In this document: in pieces, positions 1 to 7,226 of the stretch
Layout: each line of letters opens with the position of its first letter
Position numbering within the stretch: the first letter of the stretch is position 1
Origin: an uncultured Oscillospiraceae bacterium
GTDB lineage: Bacteria; Bacillota; Clostridia; Oscillospirales; Ruminococcaceae
Reading direction: 5' to 3'
Length of the DNA: 15,611 nt
Assembly (NCBI GenBank): GCA_900553955.1
Contig: USFO01000031.1
Coordinates: 1 to 15,611, forward strand
Program-made: the position numbers and the translations under genes
Notes under the pieces: model-generated
Databases searched by the model: none
What the model was told of the DNA's origin: nothing
Seen by the model: only the letters and a program-made list of their open reading frames with translations

Positions 1-269
1 ATCGTTCCAGGAAGATGAGAAATCACATCACCGACAAAGGGCTTATGCCACATTTTACGGTTCTTATATTTTGCAGTCAGCGTCGTCTTGTATTTGCGGG
101 CCGTTACTACAAAATCCACATATTCGTTATCTTTCTCTTTAATGTCGGTTCTGATGAATCCTTCTTTTCTGGTTTCAGGATAACCGAACATTGCACGCTC
201 CATCATGTCAAGATCGTGGAAGGGGTCAAAAATCTCATTTTCATTTTTACGATAAGGCTTAAGCAACAT
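1..269 (-). CDS. Hsp20-like N-terminus joined to a biotin-carrier-like sequence (partial)
   Basis: The gene starts at ATG 269-267 behind GGAGG with 7 bases spacing and runs off the left edge after 89 codons. Residues 1-51 read like the N-terminus of a clostridial Hsp20 small heat-shock protein (FDPFHDLD at 14-21, RTDIKEKDNEYV at 40-51), just before the alpha-crystallin domain should begin. The expected LPGFKKEDI-type strand does not follow. Instead residues 60-89 (YKTTLTAKYKNRKMW at 60-74, then SHLPGT at 84-89) resemble the segment before the lipoyl/biotin fold of small biotin carboxyl carrier proteins. The biotinylated MKM motif would lie outside the window. A CIRCE operator upstream supports heat-shock control. 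It could be a real gene fusion, a recombination scar or an assembly join. Family calls are from memory of motifs, not from a search. Confidence 0.6.
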   Translation of the reverse strand, partial: MLLKPYRKNENEIFDPFHDLDMMERAMFGYPETRKEGFIRTDIKEKDNEYVDFVVTARKYKTTLTAKYKNRKMWHKPFVGDVISHLPGT

Positions 270-419
270 ACAAATTCCTCCAGTACAAATTATCTATTTC
301 AGTGGTGATTATAAAATTTATTTGCTCCTTCGGGAGAACTCTTTCTTTCCCTCTCGGAACATCTATATTGTACCGCCGGTTTGTTAAAAAGGATACTAAA
401 TATTGTGAACTGAATGTTA

Positions 420-449
420 ATTTTAGCACTCGTATTGCACGACTGCTAA
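420..449 (-). promoter_or_regulatory. candidate sigma-A promoter overlapping CIRCE
   Basis: On the minus strand TTAGCA (449-444) could serve as -35 and TAAAAT (425-420) as -10, with an 18-base spacer and an extended TGC just before the -10. Both boxes lie within or against the CIRCE arms, so bound HrcA would block RNA polymerase. The resulting leader would be about 140 bases. A second possible -10, TACAAT at 372-367, lacks a good -35. Confidence 0.5.
423..449 (-). promoter_or_regulatory. CIRCE operator (HrcA binding site)
   Basis: The site reads TTAGCACTC, nine bases, GACTGCTAA, matching the CIRCE consensus TTAGCACTC-N9-GAGTGCTAA with one mismatch in the right arm. CIRCE is bound by the repressor HrcA and normally controls groESL, dnaK operons and some hsp20 genes. 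It lies about 150 bases upstream of the minus-strand gene at the left edge. The neighbouring gene on the other side ends here, so that left-edge gene is the only plausible target. Confidence 0.9.
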
Positions 450-475
450 CGGTTTTGCAGGCCCTGCCTGTACAC

Positions 476-516
476 AAAAACCGGCATTTTTCCCTTTCGG
501 AAAAACACCGTTTTTT
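476..516. terminator. bidirectional intrinsic terminator
   Basis: Bases 481-510 form a hairpin of about 12 pairs, with two wobble pairs, around a short GAAA-type loop. On the minus strand it is followed by TTTTTGTG (480-473), on the plus strand by TTTTTT (511-516). It lies 17 bases past the stop of the ABC transporter gene (527) and insulates it from the CIRCE-controlled gene. Confidence 0.8.
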
Positions 517-526
517 CGCATTATAA

Positions 527-2287
527 TCAGCTTTCTACAAGCTTTTGCAGGCGGTAGTAAACGCCCTGCTTTGCCATAAGCTCGTCATGGCTGCCCTGCT
601 CCACAATGCCTTCGTCGTCAAGGACAAGGATGGTTTTCGCTCCGCGGATGGTGCTCAGGCGGTGGGCAATGGTGAACACCGTGCGTCCTTTGGAAAGCCG
701 CTCCAGACTCTGCTGAACAAGGCGCTCGCTTTCGTTGTCCAAGGCGGAGGTCGCCTCGTCAAGAATGAGCACCGGCGGGTTTTTGAGGAACACTCGGGCG
801 ATGGAAATACGCTGCTTCTGTCCGCCGGAAAGCTTCACGCCGCGTTCGCCCACATAGGTCTGATAGCCATCATCAAGCTCATGGATAAACTCGTCCGCGC
901 CGGCAAGCTTCGCCGCTTCAATGACCTCCTCATAGGTTGCATCCGGCTTGCCGTAGAGAATATTGTCGTAAATCGTTCCGGAGAAAAGGTAAACGTCCTG
1001 CTGCACAACGCCGATGTTGCGGCGCAGGCTCTCGAGGGTGATTTTGCGGATGTCGCGCCCGTCAAGGAGCACCTCGCCCTCGGTAACGTCATAAAAGCGC
1101 GGAATTAAGTTCGACAAGGTGGTTTTGCCGCCGCCGGAAGGTCCGACCAAAGCCACGTTGTCGCCGGGGTGAACGTGCAGGTTCACCTTGGAGAGAACCT
1201 CGCTCTTGGAGTCGCTGTAAGCGAAGCCTACGTTGCGCAGCTCAATGTCGCCGGTGACGTTCTCGATGGGCGTCGCGTCCGGGTCGTCCTTAATTTCCGG
1301 CTCCACGTCCATAATTTCATAGAAGCGTTCCACGCCGGTAAGCCCCTGCATAAAGGTTTCGGTGAACTGGGCAAGGCGGCTTACGGTGTTGAGCAGTACC
1401 GTGGTGTAGAGAAGGTACGCCATGTAGTCGCCCGGGGTTATCTGCCCGTTCATCAGGAACACCGCGCCAAGAGCGACCACGGTGATATACATAATGCCGT
1501 CAAACAGTCGGATTACGCAGTGCAGCTTGCCGAGGGAGCGGTACGCCTTGCGCTTGATTCCGAGGAAAACCTCGTTGCCCTTTTGGAACTTCTGCTTTTC
1601 CATTTCTTCGTTGGCAAAGCTCTGCACAACGCGGATGCCCAAAAGGCTGTCTTCAATTTGTGCGTTGATTTCGCCTATTTGGGAACGTTCGCTGTAAAAA
1701 TTCGTCCGCAGTTCGTGTCTGAGCTTGAGCACGAACCACCCGAGCACGGGAATCATAATGTACACGAACAGCGTCAGCGGAACATTGACGTTGAGCAGTA
1801 TAATCAGCGAGGCTATGAACTTCACAATACCGATGAGGATTTCCTCCGGGGCGTGGTGGCAAAATTCCGTCACGTCAAAGAGATCCTTGGTAAGGCGGCT
1901 CATAAGCTGCCCCACCTTGGTGTTGCTGTAAAAGCTGAAGCTCATTTCCTGCAAATGGGCGAACAGGTCGCGGCGCATATCCGCTTCAAGCTTTGCACCC
2001 ATCATGTGACCTATGTTCGTCATAAAGTAGTTCGCCGCAGTGTCGATTATGCGCAGAACCACATAAACGGCGCAGATTTTCAAAATGAAGCTTATTGTAA
2101 GACTGGCCGCATCGCGCTGCGCCATGTTTGTGATGTTCCGAACGATTACCGGCAGAACAATGTCGCACACCGTGGTGAGGGAAGCGCAGAACAAATCCAA
2201 AAACAGCGTGGGCAGATACGGCTTGTAGTAGGGCAAAAACCGCTTTACATAGTTTTGCTCCTTTGGCTTTTGGGCTTTTTTACTCAT
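527..2287 (-). CDS. ABC transporter, fused permease and ATPase (MsbA/LmrA type exporter)
   Basis: This 586-residue half-transporter has an N-terminal six-helix exporter domain (about 20-320) and a C-terminal ATPase. Visible ATPase motifs are Walker A GPSGGGKTT (382-390), the Q-loop VVQQD (427-431), the signature LSGGQ (486-490), Walker B VLILDE (506-511) and the switch histidine H542, so it looks catalytically intact. Such proteins work as dimers in the cytoplasmic membrane and export lipids, drugs or peptides. With no partner half-transporter gene alongside, a homodimer is likely (inference), and the substrate cannot be told. Start: ATG 2287 with GGAGGT 10 bases upstream and an AAAGGA just before it. 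It has its own terminator at 476-516. Confidence 0.95.
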   Translation of the reverse strand: MSKKAQKPKEQNYVKRFLPYYKPYLPTLFLDLFCASLTTVCDIVLPVIVRNITNMAQRDAASLTISFILKICAVYVVLRIIDTAANYFMTNIGHMMGAKLEADMRRDLFAHLQEMSFSFYSNTKVGQLMSRLTKDLFDVTEFCHHAPEEILIGIVKFIASLIILLNVNVPLTLFVYIMIPVLGWFVLKLRHELRTNFYSERSQIGEINAQIEDSLLGIRVVQSFANEEMEKQKFQKGNEVFLGIKRKAYRSLGKLHCVIRLFDGIMYITVVALGAVFLMNGQITPGDYMAYLLYTTVLLNTVSRLAQFTETFMQGLTGVERFYEIMDVEPEIKDDPDATPIENVTGDIELRNVGFAYSDSKSEVLSKVNLHVHPGDNVALVGPSGGGKTTLSNLIPRFYDVTEGEVLLDGRDIRKITLESLRRNIGVVQQDVYLFSGTIYDNILYGKPDATYEEVIEAAKLAGADEFIHELDDGYQTYVGERGVKLSGGQKQRISIARVFLKNPPVLILDEATSALDNESERLVQQSLERLSKGRTVFTIAHRLSTIRGAKTILVLDDEGIVEQGSHDELMAKQGVYYRLQKLVES

Positions 2288-2315
2288 TTTCCTTTTTACC
2301 TCCGCAAATAATTAT

Positions 2316-2340
2316 GCTCCCTTGAGCATAACAAGGGAGC
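2316..2340 (-). terminator. hairpin between the TraX-like and ABC genes
   Basis: GCTCCCTT (2316-2323) and AAGGGAGC (2333-2340) form a perfect 8-bp stem with a 9-base loop. It lies 28 bases past the stop of the TraX-like gene. The downstream minus strand is AT-rich (ATAATTATTT) but lacks a clean T run, so termination may be partial, allowing some read-through into the ABC gene. Confidence 0.45.
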
Positions 2341-2367
2341 TTAATTCTTAACATATATATTCTATAA

Positions 2368-3108
2368 CTAAATGAATAATTTTGCAAGATAAATTATAAA
2401 AATATGCAGGGGATAAAAGCCGTAGCCCAGCCACCGGGGAATTTTCACGCCGCTTTTCGTGTTTATAAGCATAAGCGGCAGAGCAAGAACCGCAAAGCCC
2501 TGAGCATTGAGGAAAATTCCCATAAGAGCTATGTTCGGCGTATCGAGGAACATTATCAAAAGATAAATTCCGATGACGGTTCCGAAAATTTCCGGTTCTC
2601 TTCGGCACAAAAAGTACATGAGCACCATTAAAATTACGCCGTAGAAGGAATATTCAAAGCCCTCCCAAAGGGAAGCGGCGGCGATTATCACGAAAAAGAG
2701 CCACTTTTTGTGCTTCAGCGCTTCAATGGCGCCAAATCCCAAAAGCATGGTGAAGCCTATATTGAGGTGCAAATTTGAAGCTATGCAGGAAGCCGCCGCA
2801 GAAAGCGTTCCGTAATTTATGGGGTCAAAAAGCAGTCCGGTATCATAGGGAAAGAACGCAAGGGAATAAAACGGCTGAGATACCAGTGCGAAAGCAAGCA
2901 GCCGCAGCGCATATTTTTTCGGATTTTTTGTATAAACGCAGCCGAGGGCGAGGCAGTAGGCAAAAATAGGGAACGCAAGCCGCCCGATTACCCGAAGCCA
3001 CATATACTGCGGAAAAAACACATAGCCTATGTGGTCAATCGCCATGGTGACAAAGGCGATTATCTTGAGCAGCCCCGTATCCCGGTTTGTCTGTACGGCG
3101 TTATCCAT
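2368..3108 (-). CDS. TraX family membrane protein
   Basis: This 246-residue, very hydrophobic protein has about eight predicted membrane segments. It fits the TraX family: an N-terminal LLKIIAFVTMAIDHIGYVFF helix, RVIGRLAFPIFAYCLALG, a conserved SQPFYSLAF turn, and a C-terminal GYGFYPLHIFIIYLAKL helix. F-plasmid TraX acetylates pilin; chromosomal Firmicute members have no settled role, but membrane acyl transfer is plausible. The frame is open further upstream, but I chose ATG 3108 because upstream residues lie wholly inside the mreB-like gene and do not look like TraX. The start overlaps the preceding stop by 8 bases (ATGGATAA), which suggests translational coupling. Confidence 0.88.
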   Translation of the reverse strand: MDNAVQTNRDTGLLKIIAFVTMAIDHIGYVFFPQYMWLRVIGRLAFPIFAYCLALGCVYTKNPKKYALRLLAFALVSQPFYSLAFFPYDTGLLFDPINYGTLSAAASCIASNLHLNIGFTMLLGFGAIEALKHKKWLFFVIIAAASLWEGFEYSFYGVILMVLMYFLCRREPEIFGTVIGIYLLIMFLDTPNIALMGIFLNAQGFAVLALPLMLINTKSGVKIPRWLGYGFYPLHIFIIYLAKLFI

Positions 3109-4117
3109 GGAGCCTGTTGTTCGCTTCGGAAACGCAGTCCCGCAGGTAGCCCTCGAGCTTAAATGACGCTCCGGTTCCCACGGCGACGCATTCCTCCGGA
3201 TTTTCCGCAACGCTGCATTTGAGGTTAAAGCGGTTCGAGAAATATTTATCCAGACCGTTCAGGCGGGCGCCGCCGCCGGTCATAAGTATGCCGTTCGCCT
3301 TTATGTCGCCGGCAAGCTCCGGCGGGGTTTTCTCAAAGACCTTCTGCACCGCGGCTGAAAGCTGCTCCGCAAGGTCGTAAAACACCTCGGAAAGCTCCTG
3401 CCAGCTGAGCGTGACCCGCCCGGGCAGTCCGGTGAGCAGGTTTCTGCCCTTGACCTCAAAGCTGCGGTCGTCGTCGAAATGCCAGCAGGTTCCGATTGCC
3501 TTTTTTGCCTCCTCCGCCATGCGCTGACCTATGAGCAGCCCATGCTTTAGGCGAACGTAGCGTATAATTTCCTCGTCAAAGCGGTTTCCTGCGATTTTGA
3601 CGGAGTATTTGCACACAACGCCGGAGAGGGAAAGCAGCGCAATATCCGTAGTGCCGCCGCCTATGTCGATTATAAAGCGACCCTCCGGCCTTGAAATGTC
3701 AAGTCCCGCGCCCAGCGCCGCCGCCACCGGCTCCTCTATGAGGTAGACCTTGCGCGCGCCCGCGGAGATGGCGGCGTCCACCACCGCGCGCTGCTCCACG
3801 TCCGTGATTATACTCGGCACGCAGATTGCCACCCGGGGCTTAAAATAGCTCTCTCCGCAGACCTTTTTTAAGGCGTAGCGGATAAGCTCGTTCGTCAAAT
3901 GGTAGTTCGAAATAACTCCGCCGCCCATGGGGCACATGGCGGAGATGAATGACGGCGTCCTGCCGAGCATTTTATGCGCCTCCGAGCATATAGCGACTAT
4001 TTCGCCGGTGTCGTTGTTCACTGCGACTATGTTCGGTTCGCGGAAAAGCACGCCCCTGTTTGGGTCGTAGGCTATGATTTTTGTGGTTCCGAGATCTATT
4101 CCTATATCAGCAGGCAT
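3101..4117 (-). CDS. mreB: MreB/Mbl-family rod-shape actin homologue
   Basis: The 338-residue product has the usual MreB length and actin-fold ATP-binding motifs: phosphate-1 DLGTTK (8-13), EEPVAAALGAGL (128-139), phosphate-2 DIGGGTTDIA (151-160) and the adenosine motif TGGGARLNGL (280-289). MreB polymers on the inner membrane face direct the wall elongation machinery. The first motif reads DLGTTKIIAY rather than the common DLGTANTLVY, and mreC/mreD do not follow, so this is probably an Mbl/MreBH-type paralogue rather than the main mreBCD copy (inference). ATG 4117 is preceded by GGAGG with 7 bases spacing and by a clear promoter. It overlaps the TraX-like gene. Confidence 0.9.
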   Translation of the reverse strand: MPADIGIDLGTTKIIAYDPNRGVLFREPNIVAVNNDTGEIVAICSEAHKMLGRTPSFISAMCPMGGGVISNYHLTNELIRYALKKVCGESYFKPRVAICVPSIITDVEQRAVVDAAISAGARKVYLIEEPVAAALGAGLDISRPEGRFIIDIGGGTTDIALLSLSGVVCKYSVKIAGNRFDEEIIRYVRLKHGLLIGQRMAEEAKKAIGTCWHFDDDRSFEVKGRNLLTGLPGRVTLSWQELSEVFYDLAEQLSAAVQKVFEKTPPELAGDIKANGILMTGGGARLNGLDKYFSNRFNLKCSVAENPEECVAVGTGASFKLEGYLRDCVSEANNRLHG

Positions 4118-4158
4118 TATAATCCTCCGATTACATTCGTTTATAAGCTTATATAATA

Positions 4159-4187
4159 AGATTAAAGCATAATACGGCGCTTGTCAA
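4159..4187 (-). promoter_or_regulatory. sigma-A promoter for the mreB-like gene
   Basis: A perfect -35 TTGACA lies at 4187-4182 on the minus strand. Two -10 readings are possible: TTTAAT (4166-4161, spacer 15, with an extended TGC), or TAATCT (4164-4159, spacer 17). It sits in the 112-base gap after recD2, about 45 bases before the mreB-like start, so mreB-traX can be transcribed without recD2. Confidence 0.75.
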
Positions 4188-4229
4188 TTCGGATTTTATT
4201 AAAAATTCCTTAATTATGCGGCGAAACGC

Positions 4230-6440
4230 TTATTTTTCCTCCAGCATATAGCGCAGATTGGTAAATCTGCCTGTGCGGCGGTTGTTGTCCACCATGGTGT
4301 AAACCGCTCTTGCGTCGCCCACTATGATGAGCAGCTTTTTTGCCCTTGTTACGGCGGTATAGAGCAGATTGCGGTAGCAGAGCCGGGAGGAAACGTCCAT
4401 AAGGGGGATTATAACCGCCTCAAACTCGTTGCCCTGGCTTTTGTGAACGGTTATGGCGTAGGCATGGTCAAGCTCTCCCAAGCAGTCGTAGGGATAGTCC
4501 GCCACACGGTCGTCAAAGCGAATTGCCATCATGCGAAGCGCAGGGTCCATGCGTTCGATTATGCCTATGTCGCCGTTGAAAATTCCCTGACCCATTTCGC
4601 CGTCGTCCTTTTTCCACACCATATCGTAGTTATTGCGAACCTGCATAACCTTGTCGCCCTCTCGGAACAGTCGCCCATTCTGGGTGTGCTCCTTTTTGCC
4701 CTTTGCGGGCGGGTTCAGAGCCTTTTGCAGCGCAATATTAAGCCCCCAAGTGCCCGCTTCGCCGCGCTTTCCGGGACAGAGCACCTGAATATCCCACATA
4801 GGAGAAAGGTCATAAGCCTTCGGCAGGCGTTTTTCACAAAGCTGGCAGACCGTGGCGGCGCATTCTGCCTCGGAGCCACGCGGCATAAAGAAAAAGTCGT
4901 TGTCCTTGCACTCAAGATAGGGGTATTCGCCATTCACAATATCGTGAGCGCTTGTGACTATCATGCTCTCCGCCGCCTGACGGAAAATGGTGGTGAGGGT
5001 GACGGAGGGAAGAATATCCGAAGAAAGCAAATCGTGCAGCACGTTGCCCGCCCCCACGGAGGGAAGCTGGTCGGAGTCTCCCACCATGATGAGCCTGCAC
5101 GAGAACGAAAGCGCCCGCAGCAGTGAGTCGAAAAGCACGCTGTCCACCATGGACATCTCGTCCACAATCAGCGTGTTGCATTTCAGCGGGTTTTTTTCGT
5201 TTTTGCGGAACACCGGGTGCATCTCGTCGGAGGTGTAGTCCACCTCAAGCAGGCGGTGAATGGTCTTTGCATCTTTGCCGGTCAGTTCCGTAAGGCGCTT
5301 TGCGGCGCGCCCTGTGGGCGCAGCAAGCATAACCGTGTCACCCTGCTGCTCCAAAAGGCGGATAAGCGCGTTCAGCGTTGTGGTTTTGCCGGTGCCGGGT
5401 CCTCCGGTGAGCACAAAAACATGGTTGCGCACTGCCTCGCGCAGAGCTTTTTTCTGCAAAGAGTCATACTCTATGCCAAGCTCATCCTCAAGCAGTTCAA
5501 TGGAGCGGTTGAGGGCAGCGTCGCTGTCCTCGCAGAGGTCGTGCAGCATCATGCGCAGGCGCCCTGCGGCGGCGGTTTCCGCCTCGTATAAATCCGGCAG
5601 GTAAATAAAGCGCCTGTCGTTTCGGTAATATTCCTCAAGCTCATGCAGCTCCACAAGCTCCTCAAGAGCCTCCGGCATGGCGTCGCTTTCCCCGAGAATA
5701 CCCGCCGCCGCGGGCAGAAGCCGCTCCGCGGGCAGGCAGGTGTGCCCGTTGTCAAGATTGTGAACGAGAACGAATTTTATTCCCGCTTTAAGGCGGCGAA
5801 TATCGTCCGCCTTGCCGTGTTTCATAAAAATTTCGTCCGCCTCGGCAAAGTCAACGCCCACGTCCGGGTCGCAGAGCAGGTAGGGGTTCTCTGTAATGAA
5901 CTCCATGGCGGAGGCTCCCCATTTTTTCCATGCACGAACGGCTATTGCCGCAGGCAGACCAAAGCCCTGAAGCGCTGCCATAACTTTTCTGGCGCCGAAG
6001 GCGCGCTGGAACTGGGTGTTGATTTCAAGCGCCATTTTCTCGGAAACGCCCTTTACCTTTGCAAGCTGCTTCGGGTCGTTCTCAATGGTTTCTATGGTGT
6101 ATTCGCCGAAAGCGTCGACAATGCGCTTTGCAAGGGCAGGTCCCACGCCCTTGAACGACCCGCCGCCGAGGTATTTGCGTATGGCGGAAACGGAAGCGGG
6201 CAGCCGCCTTTCGCAGACCTGTGCGCGGAACTGGCTTCCGTAGGTCGGGTGCGAAGCAAAGCTCCCGGTGAGGGAAACCTCCTCGCCCGCTTCAACTGCG
6301 CCAAGCTCTCCCACAACGGTGATAAGCTCGCCCTGATAGTCAAGGTCAAATACCACAAAGCCGCTGTCCGGCTTGTAACAGACAATGCTCTCCACCGTTC
6401 CGGAAATCTGTTCAGTTTCAACTTGTTCATTTCTTGCCAT
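4230..6440 (-). CDS. recD2: RecD2-type DNA helicase (SF1B, RecD/TraA family)
   Basis: This 736-residue protein has full RecD2 architecture: an N-terminal OB-like region (about 10-80), helix-hairpin-helix repeats (about 90-145, GVGPALAKRI and KGVSEKMA), then an SF1 helicase core. Motifs are Walker A GGPGTGKTTT (346-355), DEMSM (427-431), GDSDQLPSVGAG (454-465), HKSQGNEF (666-673) and YTAVTRAKK (694-702). RecD2 is a 5'-to-3' helicase found in bacteria lacking RecBC, with roles in fork repair and mutation avoidance. ATG 6440 has only a weak ribosome binding site (GGACGG). Upstream is a large inverted-repeat element rather than a plain promoter region. No clear terminator follows, so read-through into mreB is possible. 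Confidence 0.95.
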   Translation of the reverse strand: MARNEQVETEQISGTVESIVCYKPDSGFVVFDLDYQGELITVVGELGAVEAGEEVSLTGSFASHPTYGSQFRAQVCERRLPASVSAIRKYLGGGSFKGVGPALAKRIVDAFGEYTIETIENDPKQLAKVKGVSEKMALEINTQFQRAFGARKVMAALQGFGLPAAIAVRAWKKWGASAMEFITENPYLLCDPDVGVDFAEADEIFMKHGKADDIRRLKAGIKFVLVHNLDNGHTCLPAERLLPAAAGILGESDAMPEALEELVELHELEEYYRNDRRFIYLPDLYEAETAAAGRLRMMLHDLCEDSDAALNRSIELLEDELGIEYDSLQKKALREAVRNHVFVLTGGPGTGKTTTLNALIRLLEQQGDTVMLAAPTGRAAKRLTELTGKDAKTIHRLLEVDYTSDEMHPVFRKNEKNPLKCNTLIVDEMSMVDSVLFDSLLRALSFSCRLIMVGDSDQLPSVGAGNVLHDLLSSDILPSVTLTTIFRQAAESMIVTSAHDIVNGEYPYLECKDNDFFFMPRGSEAECAATVCQLCEKRLPKAYDLSPMWDIQVLCPGKRGEAGTWGLNIALQKALNPPAKGKKEHTQNGRLFREGDKVMQVRNNYDMVWKKDDGEMGQGIFNGDIGIIERMDPALRMMAIRFDDRVADYPYDCLGELDHAYAITVHKSQGNEFEAVIIPLMDVSSRLCYRNLLYTAVTRAKKLLIIVGDARAVYTMVDNNRRTGRFTNLRYMLEEK

Positions 6441-6457
6441 AACAAAAACCGTCCGCT

Positions 6458-6735
6458 TCTTTAGCTAACTCCACATGAGAAAACATGCGGTTTTGCCAAT
6501 AGTTTTCTTAAAATCGGATAAATGATAAAAACTTCCTCCATAGACAAGATGACAAAGATTTTTATATTAAAAATGCATTGTCAAAACTGCTTGCACCGTA
6601 AAACACGAATTTTGTGCAGAGCCGAGGCGCGGTGGCGAAGGCATACTGGCGTATGGCAAGCCGCCGGAACGAAGGATTCTGTGCAAAATTTGTTTTTTAC
6701 GGCGTATGTTTTCTTATGCGGAGTCAGCTTTAAGA
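6458..6735. repeat. nested inverted-repeat intergenic element
   Basis: Outer arms 6463-6486 and 6706-6729 match as inverted repeats at 21 of 24 positions, with all differences transitions. Inner arms 6596-6620 and 6678-6702 match at 21 of 25. At the centre GGTGGC (6631-6636) pairs with GCCGCC (6660-6665), and CATAC (6642-6646) with GTATG (6651-6655) around TGGC. On the right the outer and inner arms nearly touch; on the left they are separated by 109 bases holding a TTGACA on the minus strand. No target-site duplication is evident. It fills the 305-base gap between recD2 and the next gene. It resembles a small non-coding mobile or repeated intergenic element; identity unknown. Confidence 0.65.
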
Positions 6736-6745
6736 TTATTCCTAA

Positions 6746-7105
6746 TTATATATCTTTTTCGTCGCCGTGTAAACCGAAAAGCAGCAGACTTTTCAGCTCT
6801 TTTTCGTTTTCCGCTGCGGAGCAGTAAAAACGCTCGCAGAGTCTGCGGCAAATTTCCTTTGCCTCCGGCGAAGCACCGCGACAGTCGAGGATAATTTCGC
6901 CACGGAGAGTTTCTGCCTCCGAGAACGCCGCCCGCACGGAATCTTCAAGAATATTTTCCGGAACGGAGCCTGCTTCCGCTATGTAGAACACCCGCTTTTT
7001 CATGCGGCACTTCGTGCTTTGCCGCAGCAGCCACCGGTAAGCTTCTATCATCCCGAGTGACGCAAAAAATGTAAGAATGAGCACCGCTAAAATTTCAAAC
7101 AGCAT
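6746..7105 (-). CDS. small membrane-anchored protein of unknown function
   Basis: I do not recognise this 119-residue protein. Residues 1-22 (LFEILAVLILTFFASLGMIE) form a single hydrophobic helix, then come basic residues, then a soluble part with helix-strand alternation (ENILEDSVRAAFSEAETLRG, EIILDCRG, AKEICRRLCERF). That implies an N-terminal anchor with a small cytoplasmic or outer domain. The frame stays open 35 codons further upstream, but ATG 7105 is preferred: it follows AAAGGCGGGTG and starts the hydrophobic helix directly. The gene diverges from dpaA. A CATAAAAT on the minus strand near 7130 resembles a sigma-E -10 box, but no matching -35 is visible, so a sporulation role is only a guess. 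Confidence 0.65.
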   Translation of the reverse strand: MLFEILAVLILTFFASLGMIEAYRWLLRQSTKCRMKKRVFYIAEAGSVPENILEDSVRAAFSEAETLRGEIILDCRGASPEAKEICRRLCERFYCSAAENEKELKSLLLFGLHGDEKDI

Positions 7106-7166
7106 AATAAAACACCCGCCTTTCGCTATTTTTATTTTATGAGCGCGGCGGGCAAAACGCCACAGG

Positions 7167-7195
7167 AACGAAAACCGCGAAATGAGCATAGCATA
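7167..7195 (+). promoter_or_regulatory. candidate sigma-K promoter of dpaA
   Basis: CATAGCATA at 7187-7195 matches the sigma-K -10 consensus CATAnnnTA exactly. AACG at 7167-7170 supplies the short AC -35 core, with a 16-base spacer. It ends 18 bases before the dpaA ribosome binding site. In Bacillus the dipicolinate synthase operon is transcribed by sigma-K in the mother cell, so site and gene agree. Confidence 0.65.
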
Positions 7196-7226
7196 AAGCA
7201 CAGGAAACACTTTGGAGGCTTCGGCA

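Noticed and set aside
15..477. Short frames on both strands near the left edge
   Set aside because: They overlap the Hsp20-like gene, the CIRCE element or the terminator, and have no ribosome binding site or family features.
1169..2311. 380-codon open frame on the plus strand
   Set aside because: It is antisense to the ABC transporter, whose motifs are all present. The His/Val-rich translation is typical of a shadow frame.
6461..6541. 26-codon minus-strand frame ending 20 bases before recD2, possible leader peptide
   Set aside because: It has an ATG but no ribosome binding site before it, and its end lies within the inverted-repeat arm, whose other copy gives a similar translation. It is more likely a by-product of the repeat.
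6522..6827. 101-codon plus-strand frame across the recD2 upstream gap
   Set aside because: It reads straight through the nested inverted repeats and into the antisense of the small membrane protein gene, with no ribosome binding site or family resemblance.
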